NCBI RefSeq assembly: GCF_963666525.1
Contig: NZ_OY762905.1
Span: 1,966,001-2,030,000, forward strand
Direction of reading: 5' to 3'
DNA from: an uncultured Cohaesibacter sp.
Lineage (GTDB): Bacteria > Pseudomonadota > Alphaproteobacteria > Rhizobiales > Cohaesibacteraceae
DNA length: 64,000 nt
The first letter of the stretch is position 1. Each line of letters opens with the position of its first letter. Positions 30,048 to 39,508 of this stretch are shown here, one piece after another. A program made the position numbers and the translations under genes. The notes below the pieces were generated by a model. It saw only the letters and a list, made by a program, of their open reading frames with translations, searched no databases and was not told the origin of the DNA.

Positions 30048-31387
30048 CGGGCACCCCACTCTCAGCAGCCGACCGTGTCATTCTGGACAACGTCAAGAAG
30101 GCCAGACCATCCCTCTGGTGCAATCCTGCCTACGCCCCGGCCCGCGACGATGACGCCCAGGCCGGGCTGCAGGAGGCGGTTGCCAACTGGCAGATGCTGG
30201 CGCCGCTGCTCAAGGCCCTGTTCCCCGAGCTTGAGGCCACCAACGGCACCATCGCCTCCGAGCTCATCGAGGTAGACGGTCTGCGCGCCCCGCTCGACTA
30301 TCAGGATCCGGCCTTCGGCCGACTGTTCGTCAAGGCCGACCACGCACTGCCCGTCGCCGGATCGGTCAAGGCGCGCGGCGGCATTTTCGAAGTGTTGATG
30401 ACCGCCGTGAACGAGGCCCGCGCCTCGGGCTTTCTTTCGCCCACCGATCCCATCACCGAACTGACCAGCGACGCCGCCCACGCCTTCTTCTCTGAACGCA
30501 CCATCGCCGTGGGGTCCACCGGCAACCTCGGGCTCAGCGTCGGCATCGCCGCCAGAACCCTTGGCTACAATGCCGTGGTCCATATGTCCTCGGACGCCAA
30601 GAAATGGAAGATCGACCGTTTGCGCCGCTTCGGCGTCAAGGTCAAGCAGCACCGCGGCGACTATAATCTGGCGGTTGCCGCCGCCCGTGATGCCGCCCGC
30701 AAGGACCCCATGGTCTATTTCGTCGATGACGAGGATTCAGAGCTGCTGTTCACCGGCTACAGCGCCAGCGCGCTGGAACTGGCCAGCCAGCTAATCGAGG
30801 CTGGCATCAACATCGGCCCTGATCGACCACTGTTCCTTTATCTTCCCTGCGGCATCGGCGGCGCACCGGGGGGCATTGCCTATGGTGCCAGAGGCGTCTT
30901 CGGAGCCAATGTCCATTGCTTCTTTGCCGAACCGGTCCAGTCGCCCTCGGCCCTGCTGCAGATGATGCACGGACCACAAAGCCCCCGCTCCGTGTATGAA
31001 TTCGACCTCACCAACAAGACCGAAGCCGACGGCATGGCTGTCGCCACCATGTCCCATCTCGTCGCCCGCCAGATGGCAGACCGACTGGCCGGCGTCTACA
31101 CCGTCGGCGACGATGACCTGATGCGCTTTGTTGCCCTTGCCTATGGCGAGGCCAATCTCAAGCTCGAACCGTCGGCCACCATCGGCTTTGCCGGCCCACA
31201 CTTCATGCTGGAAACCCGCGAAGGTCAGGCCTTCTGCGACCGGCATCTCTCGGCCAAGGCCATGGAAAACGCCATTCATGTCGTCTGGACAACCGGCGGC
31301 TCCTTCGTCCCGGAGCTGCAGTTCCAGACATTCGTGGACAAGGGCAATGCGTTGCCCCTCCCGTTGGATCTCAAGAAGGAACAATAA
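30044..31387 (+). CDS. dsdA: D-serine ammonia-lyase (D-serine dehydratase)
   Basis: 447 residues (E. coli DsdA 442). Fold-type II PLP enzyme: Lys109 in LPVAGSVKARGGIFEVL forms the Schiff base; the phosphate-binding Gly-rich loop is GSTGNLGLSVG near 164-174; YLPCGIGGAPGG is another DsdA signature. Converts D-serine (and D-threonine) to the 2-oxo acid and ammonia by beta-elimination. No dsdC or dsdX-like gene is adjacent; uptake would be by the peptide transporter. ATG overlaps the TSUP gene by 4 bases. Confidence 0.92.
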   Translation: MTGTPLSAADRVILDNVKKARPSLWCNPAYAPARDDDAQAGLQEAVANWQMLAPLLKALFPELEATNGTIASELIEVDGLRAPLDYQDPAFGRLFVKADHALPVAGSVKARGGIFEVLMTAVNEARASGFLSPTDPITELTSDAAHAFFSERTIAVGSTGNLGLSVGIAARTLGYNAVVHMSSDAKKWKIDRLRRFGVKVKQHRGDYNLAVAAARDAARKDPMVYFVDDEDSELLFTGYSASALELASQLIEAGINIGPDRPLFLYLPCGIGGAPGGIAYGARGVFGANVHCFFAEPVQSPSALLQMMHGPQSPRSVYEFDLTNKTEADGMAVATMSHLVARQMADRLAGVYTVGDDDLMRFVALAYGEANLKLEPSATIGFAGPHFMLETREGQAFCDRHLSAKAMENAIHVVWTTGGSFVPELQFQTFVDKGNALPLPLDLKKEQ

Positions 31388-31388
31388 G

Positions 31389-32897
31389 ATGGTCAAGCAA
31401 TCCGCAACGAATCCCGCCGATCTCGGCGCAATCGAAGCGCGCCAGCTGATCGCCCGCAAGGCCCTCTCTCCGGTCGAGCTTGCCAGCGCCTGCATCGAGC
31501 GGGTCGAAGCGGTTGACCATGCCGTCAATGCCCTCGTCGCCCGCCGCTTTGATGCGCTGCTTGATGAGGCCAAGGCCGCAGAACAGGCTGTCATGGATGG
31601 CGAGGCGCTCGGCCCGTTGCACGGCCTGCCTTTTGGCGTCAAGGACATGATCGACGTCAAGGGCCTGCCCACGACCTTCGGCTCAGAAGCGTTCAAGGAC
31701 AATATCGCCACCCGTGATGACGCCATTGTCGCGGCCATGCGCAAGGCTGGCGCCATGCCGATGGGCAAGACCAACAATCCCGAGTGGAGCGCCGGTGGCA
31801 ACACCCGCAACCGGGTCTATGGCGTCACCGCCAATCCCCATGACTTGACCCGCACCTGCGCCGGGTCTTCGGGTGGCTCGGCGGTCAGTCTGGCCTGTGG
31901 CTACGCGCCATTGGCGACCGGATCGGATACCGGCGGTTCCCTGCGCAACCCGGCGGCCTTTTGTGGCATTGTCGGCTATCGTCCGAGCCCGGGCGTTGTG
32001 CCGGGTGATACCCGCGCGGCCGCCCTTATACCGATGCCGACCTCTGGCCCGATGGGGCGCAGCGTGGCCGACACAGCACTCATGCTCTCTGTTCTGGCCC
32101 GTCCGGACCGCAAGGACCCCTACACCATCATCACCGATGGCAAGACACCCTGGGACCCGGCCTCCTTTGCCAATCTGCCAAGAGTGGACCTTTCCTCGCT
32201 GCGCATCGCAGTGACCGAGGACTACGACTTCGCCCCGACCGAAAGCATCATTCGCGACCATTTCCGCGCGATCATGCCGCAACTTGCCCCCTTCTTCGGG
32301 CGGGTCGATGAGAAGAGCCCCAAATGCACAGATGCCGATCGCATATTCTCTGTGCTGCGCGGTGTTCAGTTTTTAGGCATTCATGCGACTTTGGTAGACA
32401 CAAAGCCCCATCTGGTCGGGCCGAATGTCACCGAGAACGTCAAGGAAGGTCGCAGCTATTCCGCCGAAGATGTGGCGCAGGCGATGTTTGCCCAGAGCCG
32501 CTACTATCGTGACTGGCAGGCCTTCTTCGAGCATCACGACTATCTGATTTCGCCAGCGGTGACCATCAGCCCGCGTCCTTGGCGCGAACTGTTCCCGGCG
32601 GAAATCGACGGCAAACCGACCAAGAGCTATTACCATTGGCTGGCCATGGCCTATGCCTCCACCATCCCCGGCCATCCATCCATCACCATTCCCTGTGGCC
32701 GGGATGCCAACAACATGCCGTTCGGCCTGCAGATCGTCGGACGCCGCCATGATGACCTCGGCGTCCTTGCCGTGGCTGCAGAACTGGAGGCCATTATCGC
32801 TTCCATCGACGGCCTGGCGCCAACAGGCCCGGATCTTGCATTGCTCAAGGCGGCTGACCCGATCAGCCAGGCCGAAGGGTTCCTGAATTTCGAATGA
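31389..32897 (+). CDS. Amidase-signature family amidohydrolase
   Basis: 502 residues from ATG 31389; the upstream continuation of the frame is the shadow of dsdA. Complete Ser-cisSer-Lys triad: Lys85 in GVKDMIDVKG, cis-Ser in CAGSSGGSAVS (160/161), nucleophile Ser184 in GSDTGGSLRNPAAFCG. Hydrolyses carboxamides of unknown identity in the cytosol. One base separates it from dsdA; the Shine-Dalgarno AAGGA lies within the dsdA end. Confidence 0.9.
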   Translation: MVKQSATNPADLGAIEARQLIARKALSPVELASACIERVEAVDHAVNALVARRFDALLDEAKAAEQAVMDGEALGPLHGLPFGVKDMIDVKGLPTTFGSEAFKDNIATRDDAIVAAMRKAGAMPMGKTNNPEWSAGGNTRNRVYGVTANPHDLTRTCAGSSGGSAVSLACGYAPLATGSDTGGSLRNPAAFCGIVGYRPSPGVVPGDTRAAALIPMPTSGPMGRSVADTALMLSVLARPDRKDPYTIITDGKTPWDPASFANLPRVDLSSLRIAVTEDYDFAPTESIIRDHFRAIMPQLAPFFGRVDEKSPKCTDADRIFSVLRGVQFLGIHATLVDTKPHLVGPNVTENVKEGRSYSAEDVAQAMFAQSRYYRDWQAFFEHHDYLISPAVTISPRPWRELFPAEIDGKPTKSYYHWLAMAYASTIPGHPSITIPCGRDANNMPFGLQIVGRRHDDLGVLAVAAELEAIIASIDGLAPTGPDLALLKAADPISQAEGFLNFE

Positions 32898-32948
32898 TAC
32901 CGACTCCTCCCGAATCCTCCCAACTGAATAACCCTTCAAGGAACTAAG

Positions 32949-33284
32949 ATGGCAAACCTCCCATTTTCCAAAGTCCGCCGCTCCGGCTCCACCGTTTACC
33001 TCTCCGGTGAAATCGGCTTCAACGCAGACGGCACCGTGCCGGAAGGGATCGAAGCTCAGACCAAAAACTGTCTCGAGGGCATCAAGAAGACGCTGGAGGG
33101 CGAAGGCCTCTCCCTGTCCAATGTCATCTCCTGCACATGCTATCTGACAGACCCGGCAGACTTTGCTGCCTTCAACGCTGTCTATGCGAGCTATTTCTCC
33201 GATCCCCTGCCGGTCCGCACCACAATCGGCTGCACCTTGATGATCGACGCGAAAGTGGAAATTACAGTCATTGCCGAAGCCTGA
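32949..33284 (+). CDS. RidA/YjgF-family enamine/imine deaminase
   Basis: 111 residues, slightly shorter than the usual 125-130. Ends with a fair RidA pattern (SDPLPVRTTIGCTLMIDAKVEITVIAEA); the conserved catalytic-site Arg is present in PVRTTIG. RidA proteins hydrolyse reactive 2-aminoacrylate and imino acids released by PLP dehydratases and amino-acid oxidases. Placement between dsdA/amidase and a flavin amino-acid dehydrogenase fits that role exactly. Confidence 0.88.
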   Translation: MANLPFSKVRRSGSTVYLSGEIGFNADGTVPEGIEAQTKNCLEGIKKTLEGEGLSLSNVISCTCYLTDPADFAAFNAVYASYFSDPLPVRTTIGCTLMIDAKVEITVIAEA

Positions 33285-33311
33285 GGCTTCACACTTTGAA
33301 AGAACAAGAAA

Positions 33312-34559
33312 ATGTCTGAGATAATCGTTCTGGGCGCTGGTATGGTTGGCGTCAGTACGGCCCTCGCCCTGCAAGAGCGCGGACACGCAGTCACCCTTTT
33401 GGACCGTTCCAATCCGGGCCTTGAAACAAGCTATGGCAACGCAGGCCTCATCCAGCGTGAAGCCGCCGAACCATACCACATCCCCCACAATCTGGTGACG
33501 CTGTTCCTCTACGGGATCGGCCGCACCAACGACATCGTCTACCACTGGAAGGACATGCCGAACATCATGCCGTCCCTGTGGGCCTATTTCGTCAATTCAG
33601 GCGAAACCCAGCATCGTCGCATCTCCAAGATCTTCGAGCAGATGACGGTCAAATGCACGGATGACCACCAGCCCCTGATCGAGGCATCAGACTCCGAACG
33701 CCTCATCGAGCGCAAGGGCTTCTTCAAGCTATGCCGCAACAAGCGCTCCTTTGACGAACAGTCGAGCGAGGCCGAACGCATCGCCTCGATGTATGACGTA
33801 CCGCTGCGCATGGTGGACGGCAAGGAACTGCGCGCCCTCGAACCGGCCCTCAAGGTCGATGTATCCGGCGCCGTTCACTGGACCGACACCTGGGCCTGCT
33901 CCGATCCGGGAGCCCTTACCTCGGCCTATGCCGACCTGTTCGTCAAGCGCGGTGGCGCCTTCGTCAAGGGCGATGCCATGAGCCTCAAGCAGACCGCAAC
34001 CGGCTGGGAAGTGAAGGGCAACGATGGCGCGATTTCCGCAAATGAAGTCGTCGTGGCACTTGGCCCGTGGGCTCCTGATCTGCTCGCTCCGTTCGGCTAC
34101 AAGATCAAGATGGTCTACAAGCGCGGCTACCATGCTCATTTCAAGATGGACAAGCCGCTGACCCGCCCGATCCAGGACTATGCCAACGGCTGCGTCTTTG
34201 CCCCGATGGAAAAGGGCATGCGCATCGCCACGGGGGCCGAGCTGGTCAACCGCAAGGACCCGGCAAACCCGAAACAGCTCATGCACGGCCTCAAGAGCGC
34301 CCGCGAGCTGATGGATGTCGGCGAGATGGTCGAAGCCGAACCATGGTTCGGCAACCGCCCCTGCATGCCGGACATGCTGCCGGTCGTGGGCGCTGCCCAG
34401 AAGCACAAGGGGCTGTGGTTCCACTTCGGCCATGGTCATCAGGGATTCACCCAGGGCCCGACCACTGCCAAGCTTCTTCTTGATGTCATGGACGGCAAGA
34501 CCACCGCCCTTACCGACGCCCTGTCGCCAGACAAGCGCGCAGTGATATCGGTCGCCTAG
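33312..34559 (+). CDS. FAD-dependent amino-acid dehydrogenase (DadA/DAO family)
   Basis: 415 residues. N-terminal Rossmann FAD motif IIVLGAGMVGVSTALALQERGH, followed by LLDRSNPGLETSYGNAGLIQ typical of DadA (D-amino-acid dehydrogenase small subunit). C-terminal HFGHGHQGFTQGPTTAKLL is the second flavin contact. Oxidises a D-amino acid to the imino/2-oxo acid and passes electrons to the membrane chain in the DadA family. Last gene of the operon; a hairpin follows 20 bases later. Confidence 0.87.
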   Translation: MSEIIVLGAGMVGVSTALALQERGHAVTLLDRSNPGLETSYGNAGLIQREAAEPYHIPHNLVTLFLYGIGRTNDIVYHWKDMPNIMPSLWAYFVNSGETQHRRISKIFEQMTVKCTDDHQPLIEASDSERLIERKGFFKLCRNKRSFDEQSSEAERIASMYDVPLRMVDGKELRALEPALKVDVSGAVHWTDTWACSDPGALTSAYADLFVKRGGAFVKGDAMSLKQTATGWEVKGNDGAISANEVVVALGPWAPDLLAPFGYKIKMVYKRGYHAHFKMDKPLTRPIQDYANGCVFAPMEKGMRIATGAELVNRKDPANPKQLMHGLKSARELMDVGEMVEAEPWFGNRPCMPDMLPVVGAAQKHKGLWFHFGHGHQGFTQGPTTAKLLLDVMDGKTTALTDALSPDKRAVISVA

Positions 34560-34579
34560 AAAAGTCGATCCGAAGATTC

Positions 34580-34631
34580 TGGCAGGTGGAAAGAAAGGGA
34601 CTGAACACCCGCCCTCCTGCCAGCTTTTATA
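34580..34631 (+). terminator. Hairpin after the D-amino-acid/peptide operon
   Basis: Perfect 8-base stem CTGGCAGG (34580-34587) / CCTGCCAG (34617-34624) followed by CTTTTAT. The loop is long (29 bases), so strength is moderate. It separates the rightward operon from the 3' end of the leftward capsule locus. Confidence 0.5.
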
Positions 34632-34738
34632 ATGAGCCAAATCGAAAGCGGCTATACGCGACTCAACGGTCGAGTTGTACGAGAGAAATGCCGAATAAGC
34701 CTACAGGTCCCGGGCCAGCCTTTCAGTTCACAGTCCGG

Positions 34739-36142
34739 TTAAAAATCCAGAACAGGGTCTGCCTTGATATCATTGATGCTGCGGATATCTTCCGCTGTGC
34801 TATCCACTTCGATAGCGACTGGCAGCTGCGAATACAAAGGCCGCTCAAACGCACGAAGCGTCATGAGCCGTGGCGGCACTTCAACAAAAGCCCCAAGGCC
34901 GTTGACCCGTCTTTCGACAAGGTTCCTAGCAAAAGCCGGAACCCCGGCCTTGTTACCCTTTGCCGTAAAGAAATTGCCCTTGACCTGAATGGTCCCAGCC
35001 AGAGCCTTCACAAAGTCTTTGACGAACTCCGGGTCCGGCGATTGTGGCTGTGTCCAAAAACTATCAATAGTCCCTTGATGTGTCAGACCCTTGATATCGA
35101 ATATGGCATGCCCGAGAACCTTCACAGGACACCCGGAGCGCACTGAATGCAGCCCAACGGTACTATTGATCATGATGCAGCCCTTTGCGTGCTTCAGCAT
35201 GAACGTCAGGTTCCCCCCAATGACATAGTGTACTCGATCGGAGACACCCAGTTCTTTCGCTTTCTTGCGAATGAATCTGCCCCAATGCTCAAACCCATTG
35301 TCGAGAGGATGGGCTTTCAAAATCAGATTGGTGCGAGTTCCTGTATTGCGAGCAAAAGAAACCAACGTGCTTTCAATTGCCTTCTTTTGATGCGGAAAAG
35401 GCGAATTCGACCTCAACTGATAATCACTTTGCAGCTGCAGAGAAAAGACATAAAACGGTCTTTTTTCACGGCCAAGCTTGGTAACGAGCCTGCGGGCCGC
35501 CACACTGCGGCGCTTCTCCAGAAACAGCCCCGGAATGCCGGAAATATATTCTACCAGTGGATTGTAATAGCGATCCGCTTTGTAGAATGGATACAAGAAC
35601 CACAGAAAGTAGCTTAGAAGGTTATAACTGACCTCAAAGACAATCTCCCTGGGTTTCGTGTAAGGATATTTCTGCTTCAAATCCGGTTCGTCGCATCGGC
35701 TGGCGACGGCACGAATCGCGTGCGGATCCGTAGGGAAATGAGAAAAGCCGGACATCCCGCCCCGTTCTAGCGTGATCCAATCCGGGCGCAGGTAACCGAA
35801 CTCATAAGCGTATGTCGGAATACCGCAATCGTTAGCAACCTTTGCAGCAATCTGGTGATAGGGCTTACGGTCTGCATAATAGACGATGTCGGTAACACCG
35901 TGTTTGTCGACAAATTCTCTCAGATAGCCTTCCCAATGAGAAAAAGGCAACCGGTAGTTAAACGCCTTCCTGCCCCACCACAGGATCGCATCACCCAAAC
36001 AGAAGTTGATACGCAACACCTCGTTGCCATCTTTCTCAAGACGGTCAGCGACATTTCTGGCGAAAAATGAAGGGTGACCCTGAAGAAAAAGAAAAACTCT
36101 CTTTATATTCTTCTCAGCAGGACTATGCAGTTCCATTGTCAC
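34739..36142 (-). CDS. kpsS: Capsular polysaccharide Kdo-transferase/export protein KpsS-like
   Basis: 467 residues (465 if the second Met is used). The KpsS/LipB pattern is clear: FLFLQGHPSFFARNVADRLEKDGNEVLRINFCLGD at the N-terminus, FEFGYLRPDWITLERGGMSGFSHFP, and the C-terminal donor-site region KAHPLDNG...LMHAKGCIMINSTVGL-like stretch with HAIFDIKGLTHQG. KpsS and KpsC are cytosolic beta-Kdo transferases that build the Kdo linker on lipid before capsule export. About 75 residues longer at the C-terminus than E. coli KpsS. Last gene of the leftward capsule locus. Confidence 0.85.
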   Translation of the reverse strand: MTMELHSPAEKNIKRVFLFLQGHPSFFARNVADRLEKDGNEVLRINFCLGDAILWWGRKAFNYRLPFSHWEGYLREFVDKHGVTDIVYYADRKPYHQIAAKVANDCGIPTYAYEFGYLRPDWITLERGGMSGFSHFPTDPHAIRAVASRCDEPDLKQKYPYTKPREIVFEVSYNLLSYFLWFLYPFYKADRYYNPLVEYISGIPGLFLEKRRSVAARRLVTKLGREKRPFYVFSLQLQSDYQLRSNSPFPHQKKAIESTLVSFARNTGTRTNLILKAHPLDNGFEHWGRFIRKKAKELGVSDRVHYVIGGNLTFMLKHAKGCIMINSTVGLHSVRSGCPVKVLGHAIFDIKGLTHQGTIDSFWTQPQSPDPEFVKDFVKALAGTIQVKGNFFTAKGNKAGVPAFARNLVERRVNGLGAFVEVPPRLMTLRAFERPLYSQLPVAIEVDSTAEDIRSINDIKADPVLDF

Positions 36143-36190
36143 GTATCACCCATCTCTGCCATCCTGTTTTACGTCACCAGAACAGCCCTA

Positions 36191-37318
36191 TCAATCAGCC
36201 ATATAATTCGACGTCTGAGCAACGTTCTTCACTGATGACGTCGCCATATTGAACAATTGAAGTAGTTTGCCAATTTCCACACTCGCTGCATTGGATACAA
36301 AAACGGAATCCTTGTCTTGCAAACGGAAGGACTGCGCGTAGAAGTATGAGCGAGCATGCTTCATATTAATACGATAAATCGTAGGGACCTTGCCACGAAC
36401 CTGCCGCGTGTATTTGATATTCATAGATTCGAGCAGCTTCGGATCTTCATAGCGAAAAACAAAGACCCCCGTCGCATCTGCGCGAATGTCATTCAAACCG
36501 CCAGCCGCAGCGATAGCTTCCAGAACAGAAATGCTGGAAGCGTCAAACGTGTAAACAGAAGGCTTCTTGACCGCGCCAAGCACGGTATACCGCTGAGGGT
36601 CATGCGCCAGATAGATCCGGTCTCCGCGAGCAACAAAAATGTTTTCATCCGGCTGGTTGATGACCGTCTCCAACTGCTGAACACCTTGGCGACTACCTCG
36701 CATCAGCGTGATGTAGGTTTCTCGCGCTGGGTATTTGGTACCACCTGCCTGCGCGACAACATCAAGTAGGCGAACGCCTTGCGACGGCAAAGGGTATAGA
36801 CCTGGCTTGGTGACATCGCCGCTTAGCGTGACAATGTTGTTCTCGTTACGAACAACATTGACCATTGCTTGCGGCTGGATTGCTTTGCCTTCTAAACTTT
36901 CGACAACCAGTTCCTGAATTTGCAGAGGTGTCTTGCCCTTGACCTTGATTGAACCGGTGTATGGCAGAGAAATCTCACCTTTTTCATTCACGACCACATT
37001 CGGGAATTCCGCGCCTTTGCCACTTCCGCTAGAAAACAGCCCCCCCTGATCAGCCTCGAACACGGTCACGGAGAGTACATCCCCTGCCCCCACTGTGGCC
37101 ACCGGCAAATGACGAGCTGTCGTCTTGAACTGACTGTAGAGGCCCAAGGGCATGAAGCGAGACAACCCATCCACAATTTGCGAATCAACATCAACAACGA
37201 GATACTCGCTTTCTTCGCTCTGCGTTTCGATCTCTGAAGATAGTGGCCCTTCTCTGGGAGTGATCGCGCATCCAGTAAGAGAGGCCGAGATAATCAAAAC
37301 TATCAGCGTTCTAAGCAT
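36191..37318 (-). CDS. Outer-membrane polysaccharide export lipoprotein (Wza/KpsD-like)
   Basis: 375 residues. Lipoprotein signal peptide MLRTLIVLIISASLTGC with lipobox LTGC (Cys17). Then a polysaccharide biosynthesis/export domain (about 75-165; GAGDVLSVTVFEADQGG...) and SLBB beta-grasp repeats (about 167-245 and 250-340; SGDVTKPGLYPLPSQGVRLLDVVAQAGG, LGAVKKPSVYTFDASSISVLEAIAAAGG). In the Wza/BexD/KpsD family such proteins form the outer-membrane exit channel. Sits 48 bases upstream of kpsS. Confidence 0.9.
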   Translation of the reverse strand: MLRTLIVLIISASLTGCAITPREGPLSSEIETQSEESEYLVVDVDSQIVDGLSRFMPLGLYSQFKTTARHLPVATVGAGDVLSVTVFEADQGGLFSSGSGKGAEFPNVVVNEKGEISLPYTGSIKVKGKTPLQIQELVVESLEGKAIQPQAMVNVVRNENNIVTLSGDVTKPGLYPLPSQGVRLLDVVAQAGGTKYPARETYITLMRGSRQGVQQLETVINQPDENIFVARGDRIYLAHDPQRYTVLGAVKKPSVYTFDASSISVLEAIAAAGGLNDIRADATGVFVFRYEDPKLLESMNIKYTRQVRGKVPTIYRINMKHARSYFYAQSFRLQDKDSVFVSNAASVEIGKLLQLFNMATSSVKNVAQTSNYMAD

Positions 37319-37589
37319 GGGTATATAACTCGTTGGTACGAAACGGGTCAGATCTCAATTGAGGTCTGTGCGAAAGCCTAAAATGACGCTCCAAGCAAAC
37401 AGTAGAATAAACCGAGGGAGAAAACTCAAACAGTTAACCCGGGAACACCCCATTTTTGAACTGACAGTTGCACAAACACCACAATCGAAATTCATAACTT
37501 CTCATCAATGGCCTCTTAGATATCACTCATAAAGCAAAAATTCAACGCTATTGACGCCCTCATTGGGCAATGCTGTCATCAATTGATTT

Positions 37590-38693
37590 TTACAGTCCGA
37601 GACGAAAGGCAACCCTAGCCAAATAGAGCATAACCCTATCCCTACAAGATTCCCTTTTATTATTCCTTAATCGGAATAAACCGGAAATAGCATCCTCGGC
37701 CTCGCATCGTCGCAGGCTATCTAGCTCTACATACTGTGGATAGCAAATCATCGCCAAGAAAACGAGCTCATCCAAGGTGCGCAGCCGATTGCGGCGGGAG
37801 CAGCGCGTTCTGTCTTCACTTACGCCCCACCCGGCGTAAAAGGGCAGTCCATGAACGACCACCCGCTTGCCACGCAGCAATGCCTCAAAGCCCGAAAGTG
37901 AACTAATCGTCTCCACGACATCGCATTGCTCTATCAGTTGAATAATATCCGCATCGCTATTCACCGCATCGGCATAAATTCGCGTCTGCGCCTCAGTCAG
38001 ATTCCCCAGCCGCAATCCGTTGGACACGTCGGGATGTGGTTTGAAAATGATATAGGCATCAGGATTGGTCTGCCGAACCTGCTTTAACAATAGCAGGTTA
38101 GGATTTTCCCCTGATGCCAGATCAAGACTGTCACTGCGGCTCTTCCGGATGGAAGCGTCGTCGCTCACCTGTCCGGGAACCAGGATTTTCAAACGGTCAG
38201 TTTCAAAACCAATTGGTCTCGATTGCGCCCCAATATTGTATTTCGAGACACGTAATGCCACGACCTGCTCACGAAAAGCTTTGCCCCGTGCCCGCTCCTC
38301 GTCCGTGACTACGGCAGATTCCAGCATTAGTTCCAGATCGCTGGGCTGGGAGGGATCATAATAGATTCCGACTTCATCCATGATCAGAGAGGCTGCAGGA
38401 ACAAAAGCCGCTCCCAACCCGACCGAACGAATAAAGCCGTCCTCAACATTGATTATCGGAACACCCATCTCCTCACACGCGGAGCGCTGTTCATCACTCA
38501 ACCGTGACGTCCAAGCAAAGAGACTAGCTCCACTTGCCTTTGCCGCTTTAATCGCCCGGTGAAAGGACCAAAAAAACCGCGGCTTGCCCGGCAGATGCGC
38601 AAGCATTCCGCGGATCGAGCCACGGTTCCAGAAGCCAACGCCATAGATGACGGCTGGCCGGTCTTGCCAAAGTTTAATTTGCCCTGCCATCAA
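37590..38693 (-). CDS. Single-domain KpsC-like Kdo-transferase (RkpJ-like)
   Basis: 367 residues, about half of two-domain KpsC. The KpsC module signatures are present: VEDGFIRSVGLGAAFVPAASL, GIYYDPSQPSDLELML, VPGQVSDDASI, KPHPDVSNGLR, and GFEALLRGKRVVVHGLPFYAGWG. Expected role: a beta-Kdo transferase in the linker of a capsule glycolipid, in the cytosol at the inner membrane. Its ATG overlaps the stop of the SDR gene by 4 bases, tying it to the rkpA-G-H-like set. A second KpsC-like half is encoded at 48868. The 270-base gap before the KpsD-like gene is AT-rich and empty. Confidence 0.85.
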   Translation of the reverse strand: MMAGQIKLWQDRPAVIYGVGFWNRGSIRGMLAHLPGKPRFFWSFHRAIKAAKASGASLFAWTSRLSDEQRSACEEMGVPIINVEDGFIRSVGLGAAFVPAASLIMDEVGIYYDPSQPSDLELMLESAVVTDEERARGKAFREQVVALRVSKYNIGAQSRPIGFETDRLKILVPGQVSDDASIRKSRSDSLDLASGENPNLLLLKQVRQTNPDAYIIFKPHPDVSNGLRLGNLTEAQTRIYADAVNSDADIIQLIEQCDVVETISSLSGFEALLRGKRVVVHGLPFYAGWGVSEDRTRCSRRNRLRTLDELVFLAMICYPQYVELDSLRRCEAEDAISGLFRLRNNKRESCRDRVMLYLARVAFRLGL

Positions 38694-39496
38694 GATCTGT
38701 CCTCCCGGTCCGATGAATCCGGATAGGCGACATGATAGCGAAATGGCCGATTGACCCAGCGACGGAACCTGCCAGGCAATGCATTGCTGATAAGGATTAG
38801 CCCAAAGAGATAGCGGGGAAAAATGATTCGCTCCCGCCCTCGCTCCACACCGCGCAAAATGATCGAAGCCGCTTTACTGGCAGGGATGATCCCCGGCAGG
38901 GCTCCCATCTGGGCGGCGGTCTGCTGACTTTCGATATGGCCCGGATAGACCACACTGACCTTGACGCCATGCGTGGCGAGATCCTCTCCCAGCGCCCGCC
39001 CCCAGGCGGCAAGTCCAGCCTTGCTGGCACTATAGACCGGACTGTCCGGTTGCGGCTGAATGGCAGCAAGGGAACTGACAAGAACCAAATGGCCCCGCCG
39101 CCGTTCTTTCATCGCCTGGGCAAGACAATCCGTAAAGTGGATGGTTCCGGTAAGATTGACCGCCAGTTGCGCCCGCTGCTCTTTCCGGCTTTCAAGCAAA
39201 CCGTTCGGGCGACGCCCCGAAAAGACACCGGCGTTGCAAATCACCAGATCCGGCAGACCGGCCGTTTCGACAAAGGCCAATGCCTGCTCGATACTGTCCT
39301 CATCGGCAAGATCCAGCGGCAGGCAGGACACCTGCGCACCCGCCAATTCACAATGCCGTTTGACCGTCTCAAGAGCCGCCGTGCTGCGCGCTGTCAGGAT
39401 CAGCCGGATATCCTCAGCAGCACAGGCCATGGCCAGCGCAGCCCCCAGCCCCTTGCTGGCTCCGGTAATCAGAATGGAGCGCGGCACCTTGCCCAT
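38690..39496 (-). CDS. rkpH: Short-chain dehydrogenase/reductase (RkpH-like)
   Basis: 268 residues, classical SDR. NAD(P) motif TGASKGLGAAL (residues 11-21), NAG in VICNAGVFSGR, and catalytic Ser-Tyr-Lys in LVSSLAAIQPQPDSPVYSASKAG. A C-terminal hydrophobic segment (PRYLFGLILISNALPGRFRRWVN) suggests membrane contact. Placed directly after the alpha-oxoamine synthase gene (12 bases), it is well suited to reduce the 3-oxo-amine product to an amino alcohol; that step is inferred. Rhizobial rkpH has the same place and family. Confidence 0.82.
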   Translation of the reverse strand: MGKVPRSILITGASKGLGAALAMACAAEDIRLILTARSTAALETVKRHCELAGAQVSCLPLDLADEDSIEQALAFVETAGLPDLVICNAGVFSGRRPNGLLESRKEQRAQLAVNLTGTIHFTDCLAQAMKERRRGHLVLVSSLAAIQPQPDSPVYSASKAGLAAWGRALGEDLATHGVKVSVVYPGHIESQQTAAQMGALPGIIPASKAASIILRGVERGRERIIFPRYLFGLILISNALPGRFRRWVNRPFRYHVAYPDSSDREDRS

Positions 39497-39508
39497 CAGT
39501 CAAACCCG

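Noticed and set aside
31128-32897. 589-residue amidase reading
   Set aside because: The extra N-terminus is a shadow of dsdA; ATG 31389 gives the normal amidase start.
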